Assembly: GCA_030424705.1 (NCBI GenBank)
Contig: JAUHWJ010000130.1
Location: 1 to 6,209, forward strand
Direction: 5' to 3'
Length of the DNA stretch: 6,209 nucleotides
DNA from: Alphaproteobacteria bacterium
GTDB lineage: Bacteria; Pseudomonadota; Alphaproteobacteria; Rhodobacterales; Rhodobacteraceae
The notes under the pieces are model-generated. The model saw nothing but the letters and a program-made list of their open reading frames with translations, searched no databases and was not told where the DNA came from. Both the position numbers and the translations under genes were made by a program. Positions 1 to 6,209 of the stretch are shown in pieces. The first letter of the stretch is position 1, and every line of letters begins with the position of its first letter.

Positions 1-1444
1 CGGGGAGCGGATCACGGCGGAGGATGTCGTCTTCTCCCTCGACATCCTGAAGGCGGAGGGCGCGCCGCGCTACCGCATCGCCTATGGCGCCATCGAGAGC
101 GCGGAGGCGCTGGCGGAGGACCGGGTGCGCTTCACCTTCCGCCCGGGCGCCTCGACCCGCGACCTGCCGATGCTCGCAGCCTCCATCCCGATCCTGCCGA
201 AACACTGGTGGGAGGGGCGCGCCTTCGGCGAATCCACGCTCGACCCGCTCCTCGGCTCCGGCCCCTACCGCATCGGCGCCTTCGAGCCGGGGCGGACCAT
301 CGCCTTCGAGCGGCGGGAGGATTACTGGGCGAAGGACCTCCCCGTGAATGTCGGCCGCTGGAATTTCGACCGGCTCGAATACGAGTATTTCAGGGACTAC
401 ACGGCCGCCTTCGAGGCGTTCAAGGCCGGCGCCTACGAGATGCACGAGGAGTTCTTCTCGAAGATCTGGGCCACCGGATACGACTTCCCCGCGGTGAACG
501 ATGGCCGCGTGATCCGCGACACGTTGCCAGACGGGCGGCCGGCGGGCACGCAGGGCTACTGGTTCAACACGCGGCGGGAGAAGTTCTCGGACCCGCGCGT
601 GCGGCAGGCGCTCGGCATGGCCTTCGATTTCGAATGGTCGAACCGTACGCTCTTCTACGACCTCTACCAGCGCACGACGAGCTTCTTCGAGGGCTCGCCC
701 CTCGCCGCGAAGGGCGCCCCTTCCGAGGCGGAGCGGGCGCTGCTGGAGCCGCTGATGGAGCATCTGCCGCCCGAGGCGCTGGGCGAGGCCTTCGTCCCCG
801 CGGTGACGGACGGTTCGGGCCGGATGCGACGGGAATTGCGCGCCGCGGGCGTCCTCCTTGACGAGGCGGGATGGACGGTCGGCGGCGATGGCAAGCGGCG
901 GAACGCGGCGGGGGAGCTTCTGACCATCGAATTCCTCGATGACAGCCCGACCTTCGAGCGCATCACCGGCCCCTATATCCGCAATCTTGAACAGCTCGGC
1001 GTGACGGCGGAAATGCGGACGGTGGACGCAGCGCAATATCAGGCGCGGATGAAGACCTACGATTTCGACGTGACTGTCGCCCGGATGCCGATGTCGCCCA
1101 CGCCCGGCGTCGAACTATGGAACCTCTTCGGCGCGGAATCCGCCACGGCGGAGGACACGCTGAACCTCTCCGGCGTCGCCAACCCTGCGGTCGATGCGCT
1201 GATCGAGGCGATCATCGGGGCGGAGAGCGCGGAGGAGCACGCCGTCGCCGTCTCCGCGCTCGACCGGGCGCTCCGGGCGATGCATCTCTGGGTCCCGCAA
1301 TGGTCCAAGGCCAGCCACACGATGGCGTGGTGGGACCGGTTCGGAAGGCCGGAAACGAAGCCGCCCTATTCCCGCGCCATCGTGGACACCTGGTGGTTCG
1401 ACGCCGAGAAGAGCGCGGCGCTCGACGCGCGGCGGGGCGGCTGA
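1..1444 (+). CDS. yejA: YejA-like ABC transporter substrate-binding protein (5'-truncated)
   Basis: Periplasmic solute-binding protein of the bacterial extracellular family 5 (SBP_bac_5), which hands its ligand to the YejB/YejE channel. The reading frame is open from base 2, so the start, the signal peptide and roughly the first 110-130 residues lie outside the window; 480 residues are visible. The visible part begins in the family's ITAEDVVFSLDILK segment. It then shows PILPKHWWEG (about 189-218), GSGPYRIGAFEPGR (256-297), the YejA-typical RDYTAAFEAFKAG (about 392-430), FSDPRVRQALGMAFDFEW (583-636) and YQRTTSFFEGSPLA (665-707). The C-terminus, VDTWWFD, is also characteristic. An internal GTG at 125 is in frame but would cut into the conserved domain, so it is not the start. 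The gene lies upstream of yejBEF, which supports YejA over generic OppA. Relatives bind oligopeptides, microcin C or muropeptides. Identification is by recognised motifs; the ligand is unknown. Confidence 0.93.
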   Translation, partial: GERITAEDVVFSLDILKAEGAPRYRIAYGAIESAEALAEDRVRFTFRPGASTRDLPMLAASIPILPKHWWEGRAFGESTLDPLLGSGPYRIGAFEPGRTIAFERREDYWAKDLPVNVGRWNFDRLEYEYFRDYTAAFEAFKAGAYEMHEEFFSKIWATGYDFPAVNDGRVIRDTLPDGRPAGTQGYWFNTRREKFSDPRVRQALGMAFDFEWSNRTLFYDLYQRTTSFFEGSPLAAKGAPSEAERALLEPLMEHLPPEALGEAFVPAVTDGSGRMRRELRAAGVLLDEAGWTVGGDGKRRNAAGELLTIEFLDDSPTFERITGPYIRNLEQLGVTAEMRTVDAAQYQARMKTYDFDVTVARMPMSPTPGVELWNLFGAESATAEDTLNLSGVANPAVDALIEAIIGAESAEEHAVAVSALDRALRAMHLWVPQWSKASHTMAWWDRFGRPETKPPYSRAIVDTWWFDAEKSAALDARRGG

Positions 1445-1452
1445 GCCCCGCC
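1431..1452 (+). promoter_or_regulatory. Stem-loop spanning the yejA stop codon
   Basis: A perfect 8-bp inverted repeat, GGCGGGGC at 1431-1438 and GCCCCGCC at 1445-1452, encloses a 6-base loop, GGCTGA, which contains the yejA stop codon at 1442-1444. No T-run follows, so it is not a canonical intrinsic terminator. In many binding-protein transporters a stem-loop after the binding-protein gene protects its mRNA or attenuates read-through, giving more binding protein than permease; that role here is inference. The repeat is all G and C, so chance formation in GC-rich DNA is a real alternative. Confidence 0.45.
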
Positions 1453-1563
1453 CTGCGATCCGTGCCGGAGCGATATGGCTTCGATTACAAAGGATTGAGT
1501 GAGAAGGGTTGATCTCGCCGCGCGCGAGTGTTCCCCTTGGCGCAGACGATCCGCAAAAGACAA

Positions 1564-1569
1564 AGGAGA
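1564..1569 (+). promoter_or_regulatory. Ribosome-binding site of the universal stress protein gene
   Basis: AGGAGA lies 7 bases before the ATG at 1577. It decides the start: the same frame is open from a GTG at 1499, but that would add 26 residues rich in Arg, Glu and Lys that do not belong to a universal stress protein fold, and no comparable site precedes that GTG. Confidence 0.75.
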
Positions 1570-1576
1570 AAGTCCA

Positions 1577-1990
1577 ATGTTCAGCAGGATCATGGTGCCA
1601 GTCGACCTCGCCCACAGGGAGCGGCTTCGGCGGGCGCTCGACACGGCTGGGAAACTCGCGAGGGCCGACGGGGCCGAGATTGTCTTCGTCGGCGTGACGG
1701 GAACGACGCCGGGCGCGGTGGCGAGAGGCCCCGACGCCTATCGCGAAACCCTCAACGCCTTCGCGGCGGAGGAATCTGGAACGCTCGGCGTGCCCGCATC
1801 TGCGGACGCGGTGATCGCGAACGATCCCGCCGTCGATCTCGGCGCGGCGCTGGTGCAGGAAATCCCGCGCCTCGGGGCGGACGCGGTGGTCATGGCGAGC
1901 CATCTGCCCGGTCTGGCCGAACACGTCTTCGCCTCCAATGCCGGCTATGTGGCGAGCCACGCGCCCGTCTCCGTCTTCGTCGTGCGCTAG
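1577..1990 (+). CDS. Universal stress protein, single UspA domain
   Basis: A 137-residue cytoplasmic protein of the Usp family (Rossmann-like alpha/beta fold, usually dimeric). Its length is normal for a single-domain Usp. Visible landmarks are the first strand IMVPVDLAH (residues 5-13) with the usual Asp10, strand EIVFVGV (34-40), strand ADAVVMASHLPGL (101-113), and the C-terminal strand PVSVFVVR (130-137), matching the family's typical PVLVVR ending. The ATP-binding signature of MJ0577-type members, G-2x-G-9x-G-S/T, is degraded: the segment reads ASHL at 107-110 and ASN at 119-121, so its glycines are replaced. It may therefore not bind ATP in the usual way (inference). The gene sits 132 bases after yejA and 52 bases before the lipoprotein gene. 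What it senses or modulates cannot be read from the sequence. Confidence 0.9.
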   Translation: MFSRIMVPVDLAHRERLRRALDTAGKLARADGAEIVFVGVTGTTPGAVARGPDAYRETLNAFAAEESGTLGVPASADAVIANDPAVDLGAALVQEIPRLGADAVVMASHLPGLAEHVFASNAGYVASHAPVSVFVVR

Positions 1991-2005
1991 ACGGCTTTCG
2001 CCGGC

Positions 2006-2040
2006 GGGGCGCGGCCCCCATATCCGGGGGAGGAGGCCCC
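2006..2040 (+). promoter_or_regulatory. Possible hairpin over the lipoprotein ribosome-binding site
   Basis: The consensus Shine-Dalgarno sequence AGGAGG occupies 2031-2036, 6 bases before the ATG at 2043. Around it are two nested complementary pairs: an outer GGGGC (2006-2010) with GCCCC (2036-2040) and an inner CCCCC (2015-2019) with GGGGG (2026-2030), loop ATATCC. If both form, most of the Shine-Dalgarno lies in the internal loop between the stems and its last G is paired. This could lower or control translation of the lipoprotein; it could equally be chance in GC-rich DNA. Confidence 0.35.
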
Positions 2041-2042
2041 TC

Positions 2043-2558
2043 ATGCGCCGCGCCCTTCTCATCCTCGCCCTGCTCGTCTCCGCCTGCGCGGAGCCGACCG
2101 CCTACGCCCCCGCCGACCCGGCGGCGCGGGCGCCGGAAGGCTACACGGAGCTGAAGATCGAGCCCGGCCGCTGGCGCGTCGCTTTCTCCGGCAACAGCGT
2201 CACGGGCCGGGAGACGGTGGAGATCGCCATGCTCCACCGCGCCGCCGAGGTCGCGCTCCGGGAGGGCGGGGACTGGTTCCGCATCGTGGACGATGGGACG
2301 GACGAGACGGTGCGGGAAGTCGCGGTCGTCGGCGGTTTCGGCCCCTGGCCCTATCGCAGCCGGTTCGACCACCGCTTCGGCTTCGGCCCCGGCTACGGCC
2401 TCGACACGATCGAGACGCGGCGCATCAGCCGCTTTTCCGCCCATGCGGAGATCATCGTCGGCGCCGGGGAGAAGCCGGCGGAGGACCCGCTCGCCTATGA
2501 CGCCCGCGCCGTCATGGCGGAGATCGGGCCCCGATTGTCGCGGGCGCGCGAGGGTTGA
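2043..2558 (+). CDS. Small lipoprotein, CC0125/CC1285-like family
   Basis: A 171-residue secreted lipoprotein of unknown function. The N-terminus MRRALLILALLVSACAE is a classic lipoprotein signal: two Arg, a hydrophobic core, and a lipobox VSAC with the lipidated cysteine at residue 15. Ala follows at +2, so outer-membrane sorting is expected (inference). A Pro/Ala-rich linker (18-32) leads into a core with GYTELKIEPGRWRVAFSGNS (33-52) and LHRAAEVALREGGDWFRIVD (64-83), which I recognise as the pattern of the CC0125/CC1285 lipoprotein family. A stretch rich in Gly, Phe, Tyr and Arg (98-120) follows, then a beta-like segment RISRFSAHAEIIVG (127-140) and a charged tail. The ATG is chosen for its AGGAGG site 6 bases upstream; the frame's earlier GTG-type start at 1938 would overlap the stress-protein gene and lose the signal peptide. 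Its place between yejA and yejB suggests, but does not show, an envelope role linked to the transporter. Confidence 0.88.
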   Translation: MRRALLILALLVSACAEPTAYAPADPAARAPEGYTELKIEPGRWRVAFSGNSVTGRETVEIAMLHRAAEVALREGGDWFRIVDDGTDETVREVAVVGGFGPWPYRSRFDHRFGFGPGYGLDTIETRRISRFSAHAEIIVGAGEKPAEDPLAYDARAVMAEIGPRLSRAREG

Positions 2559-2568
2559 GCGGCGGCGC

Positions 2569-2597
2569 TTGACCTCGGCGCTCAGGCGCCCACCTTG
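2569..2597 (+). promoter_or_regulatory. Tentative sigma-70-type promoter before yejB
   Basis: TTGACC at 2569-2574 is a good match to a -35 box. A 17-base spacer leads to ACCTTG at 2592-2597, a poor -10 box. If used, transcription would begin at or very near the yejB ATG, giving a leaderless or nearly leaderless message, which would fit the missing Shine-Dalgarno. The -10 match is weak, so this is only a candidate. Confidence 0.25.
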
Positions 2598-2602
2598 GGC
2601 GC
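2577..2602 (+). repeat. Overlapping inverted repeats abutting the yejB start codon
   Basis: GCGCCCA (2586-2592), spacer CCT, TGGGCGC (2596-2602) is a perfect 7-bp inverted repeat ending at the base before the ATG. A second perfect repeat, GGCGC (2577-2581), loop TCAG, GCGCC (2586-2590), uses the same left-arm bases, so as RNA the two hairpins exclude each other. Possible roles are a protein-binding operator over the start region or an RNA switch; neither is shown by the sequence alone. Confidence 0.4.
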
Positions 2603-3685
2603 ATGGCCGCCTACATCTTCCGCCGATTGCTGCTGATCGTCCCGACCCTCTTCGGGATCATGGCGATCAATTTCGCGATCATCCAGTTCGCGCCCGGCGG
2701 CCCGGTCGAACAGGTGATCGCGGAGCTGACGCACGCCACGGGCGGCGCGACGGAGCGCTTCGCCGGCGGCGGCGGCGATCTCGGCGCCGCGGCGCAGGGC
2801 GGGGAGGGGCAGTATCGCGGCGCGCAAGGGCTCGACCCGGAATTCATCGCCGAGCTCGAGCGCCAGTTCGGCTTCGACAAGCCGCCGCTCGAACGCTTCC
2901 TCACGATGGTCTGGAACTACCTGACCTTCGATTTCGGGGAGAGCTATTTCCGCTCCGTCTCCGTCATCGACCTTGTGCTGGAGAAGATGCCCGTCTCCAT
3001 CTCCCTTGGGATCTGGACGACGCTGCTCGCCTATCTCGTCTCCATCCCGCTCGGCATCCGCAAGGCGGTGAAGGACGGGTCGCGCTTCGATGTCTGGACC
3101 TCGGGCGTCATCATCATCGGCTACGCGATCCCGGGCTTCCTCTTCGCGATCATGCTGCTGATCTTCTTCGCGGGGGGGAGCTATTTCCAGTGGTTCCCGC
3201 TCCGCGGCCTCGCCTCCTCGGGCGCCTCCGAACTGCCGTTCTGGGAGCGGGCGCTGGATTACCTTCACCACATCGCCCTCCCCGTCCTCGCCATGGCGAT
3301 TTCCGGCTTCGCGACTTTGACGCTCCTGACGAAGAACTCGTTTCTGGACGAGATCGGCAAGCAATACGTCGTCACCGCCCGCGCCAAGGGGCTGGCGGAG
3401 CGGCGGGTGCTCTACGGCCATGTGTTCCGCAACGCGATGCTGATCGTGATCGCGGGCTTCCCCGCCGCCTTCGTCTCGATCTTCTTCACCGGCTCGCTGC
3501 TGATCGAGACGATCTTCTCCCTCGATGGGCTCGGCCTCCTCGGCTACGAGAGCATCGTGAAGCGGGATTACCCGGTGGTCTTCGGCACGCTCTATCTCTT
3601 CGGGCTGATCGGCCTCGTGATGCAGCTCCTCACCGATCTCGTCTATGTGCAGATCGACCCGCGCATCGATTTCGAGGGGCGCTGA
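2603..3685 (+). CDS. yejB: YejB-like ABC transporter inner-membrane permease
   Basis: First channel subunit of the Yej peptide importer, in the DppB/OppB permease group (binding-protein-dependent transport inner membrane component). The 360 residues are close to the E. coli protein's length. The N-terminus [20 protein letters not shown] with APGGPVEQ (30-37) is typical. Likely membrane helices are at about 9-30, 132-152, 166-192, 224-243, 277-303 and 323-346. The cytoplasmic EAA loop that docks on the ATPase is around 255-280 ([20 protein letters not shown]). [18 protein letters not shown] (78-95) and the ending IDPRIDFE (351-358) are YejB hallmarks. Residues 46-75 are Gly/Ala-rich and probably a flexible periplasmic stretch. 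The ATG is the only usable start, because an in-frame TGA lies at 2570-2572. It has no convincing Shine-Dalgarno sequence. The stop is followed with no gap by yejE. Confidence 0.96.
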   Translation: MAAYIFRRLLLIVPTLFGIMAINFAIIQFAPGGPVEQVIAELTHATGGATERFAGGGGDLGAAAQGGEGQYRGAQGLDPEFIAELERQFGFDKPPLERFLTMVWNYLTFDFGESYFRSVSVIDLVLEKMPVSISLGIWTTLLAYLVSIPLGIRKAVKDGSRFDVWTSGVIIIGYAIPGFLFAIMLLIFFAGGSYFQWFPLRGLASSGASELPFWERALDYLHHIALPVLAMAISGFATLTLLTKNSFLDEIGKQYVVTARAKGLAERRVLYGHVFRNAMLIVIAGFPAAFVSIFFTGSLLIETIFSLDGLGLLGYESIVKRDYPVVFGTLYLFGLIGLVMQLLTDLVYVQIDPRIDFEGR

Positions 3686-4740
3686 GTGTTCCGCCTCTCC
3701 CCCATCGGCCGCCGCCGCTGGCGGAACTTCAAGGCGAACCGGCGCGGCTGGTATTCCCTCTGGATATTCCTCGCGCTCTTCATCCTCTCGCTCTTCGCGG
3801 AGGTGATCGCGAACGACAAGCCGCTCCTCATGCGCTTCAAGGGGGAGCTGCACGTCCCCCTCGTCACCTTCTACCCCGAGAGCTATTTCGGCGGCGATTT
3901 CGAGACGGAGCCGGATTACACCGACCCCTTCGTGCAGGACCTGATCCGCACCAACGGCGACGAGGTGCTGGACGAGGGGGAGGAGCCCGGCTGGATGATC
4001 TGGCCGCTCATCCCCTTCAGCTACGACACGCCGAACTATGACGTGCAGACGGCGCCGGCCCCGCCCTCCGCGCAGAACTGGCTGGGGACGGACGACCAGA
4101 CGCGAGACGTGCTGGCGCGGGTGATCTACGGCTTCCGCATCTCCGTCCTCTTCGGCTTCTCCGTCACCATCATGGCCTCGCTGATCGGCGTTCTGGCGGG
4201 GGCGACGCAGGGCTTCTTCGGCGGCTGGGTGGACCTCTTCTTCCAGCGGATCGTCGAGATCTGGTCGAACATCCCGACGCTCTACGTCCTCATCATCGTC
4301 TCCGCGATCATCACGCCGAATTTCTGGATATTGATGTTCCTGCTCACGCTCTTCTCATGGACGGCGCTGGTCGGCGTGGTGCGCGCGGAGTTCCTGCGCG
4401 CGCGGAACTTCGAATATGTCCGCGCCGCTCGCGCGCTCGGCGTCTCGGACTGGCCGATCATGTTCCGCCATCTCCTGCCGAACGCGATGGTGGCGACATT
4501 GACGATCATGCCCTTCCTGCTCGCGGGCTCCGTCTCGATCCTCGCCTCGCTGGATTTCCTCGGCCTCGGCCTCCCCGCCTCCTATCCGTCGCTGGGGGAC
4601 CTCGCCCTGCAGGGCAAGAACAACCTCCAGGCGCCCTGGCTCGGGATCACGGCCTTCCTGACCTTCGCCATCATGCTCTCCCTCCTCGTCTTCATCTTCG
4701 AGGCGGTGCGGGACGCGTTCGACCCGCGGAAGACCTTCGC

Positions 4741-4744
<4 letters not shown>
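3686..4744 (+). CDS. yejE: YejE-like ABC transporter inner-membrane permease
   Basis: Second channel subunit of the Yej importer, in the OppC/DppC permease group; 352 residues, slightly longer than the E. coli protein. The N-terminal SPIGRRRWRNFKANRRGWYS (5-24) and helix 25-41 match the family's N-terminal extension. A long periplasmic part follows, with FYPESYFGGDFETEPDYTDP (62-81), WPLIPFSYDTPNYD (106-119) and NWLGTDDQTRDVLARVIYGF (131-150). Further membrane helices are at about 151-172, 197-211, 213-232, 265-289 and 317-340. The EAA loop is around 239-266 (NFEYVRAARALGVS, then FRHLLPNA), and the protein ends AVRDAFDPRKTF. The GTG start directly follows the yejB TGA, with GAGGGG (3674-3679) 6 bases upstream; the next in-frame ATG is codon 49, past the first helix. 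This arrangement indicates coupled translation with yejB. The stop overlaps the yejF start. Confidence 0.96.

Positions 4745-6209
<1,465 letters not shown>

Noticed and set aside
1475..1498. Seven-codon ORF (MASITKD) after yejA with a GGAG at 1467-1470
   Set aside because: Too short to tell from chance, with only a 4-base gap from GGAG to ATG and no sign of a leader-peptide design such as repeated regulatory codons.
1499..1576. Earlier GTG start for the stress protein
   Set aside because: It adds 26 residues not expected in a Usp. A good ribosome-binding site and the family-like N-terminus place the start at 1577.
1445..1576. Promoter for the stress-protein gene in the 132-base gap
   Set aside because: TTGAGT (1495) and TTGATC (1509) resemble -35 boxes, but no acceptable -10 lies at 16-18 bases. 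A 5-bp inverted repeat at 1514-1528 is too weak to call.
1115..2062. 315-codon minus-strand frame opposite the yejA end and the stress-protein gene
   Set aside because: It crosses two supported + strand genes and their gap, and its product is Arg/Gly/His-rich with no domain.
2738..2827. Gly/Ala-rich stretch in YejB (residues 46-75) as an unusual insertion
   Set aside because: As I recall, YejB proteins commonly carry a Gly-rich variable stretch just before the LDPEFIAE motif, so it is probably a family feature.
3172..3178. Run of seven G in yejB as a possible slippage or phase-variation site
   Set aside because: The frame is intact and encodes Ala-Gly-Gly-Ser between conserved parts. Runs of six or seven G are expected in such GC-rich coding DNA and occur elsewhere in the window (for example near 4835).
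2582..3853. 423-codon open frame on the minus strand opposite yejB
   Set aside because: Same cause: antisense to a well-recognised permease, with charged low-complexity composition and no recognisable domain.
2293..4041. 582-codon + strand open frame across the lipoprotein, yejB and yejE genes
   Set aside because: It reads the second frame of three recognisable genes and gives an Arg/Pro/Ala-rich product; a GC-driven shadow.

Overview
This window is a stretch of high-GC DNA (by eye about two thirds G+C, with strong GC3 codon bias) that looks alphaproteobacterial, most like Rhodobacterales or a related order. The pointers are the Yej-type peptide ABC transporter proteins with alphaproteobacterial-style sequences, a small lipoprotein resembling the family named after Caulobacter CC0125/CC1285, and GTG starts in tightly packed genes. 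The lineage call is inference from protein style; no marker gene is present.

All genes lie on the + strand. From left to right they are: the 3' part of a YejA-like periplasmic solute-binding protein (to 1444); a 132-base gap; a small single-domain universal stress protein (1577-1990); a small lipoprotein (2043-2558); a 44-base gap; then yejB (2603-3685), yejE (3686-4744) and the 5' part of yejF (4741 to the window end). The last three are packed with no gap or an overlap: TGA followed at once by GTG at yejB/yejE, and a 4-base GTGA overlap at yejE/yejF. This points to translational coupling and balanced synthesis of the two permeases and the ATPase.

Together the yej genes encode a complete importer of the peptide/opine/nickel type. 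YejA captures a ligand in the periplasm, YejB and YejE form the membrane channel, and YejF carries both nucleotide-binding domains in one chain. Known substrates in relatives are oligopeptides, microcin C and, in Rhizobiales, cell-wall-derived peptides; the substrate here cannot be read from the sequence. The stress protein and lipoprotein sit between the binding protein and the first permease on the same strand, so they may be co-transcribed, although the gaps could hold promoters.

I find no RNA gene, mobile element, CRISPR array, integrase or clear new defence system. The window is mostly an ordinary transporter operon. What deserves a second look is the two inserted genes and the GC-rich inverted repeats at the three looser junctions: around the yejA stop, over the lipoprotein ribosome-binding site, and directly against the yejB start codon, which has no convincing Shine-Dalgarno sequence. 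No stretch longer than 300 bases lacks a gene.
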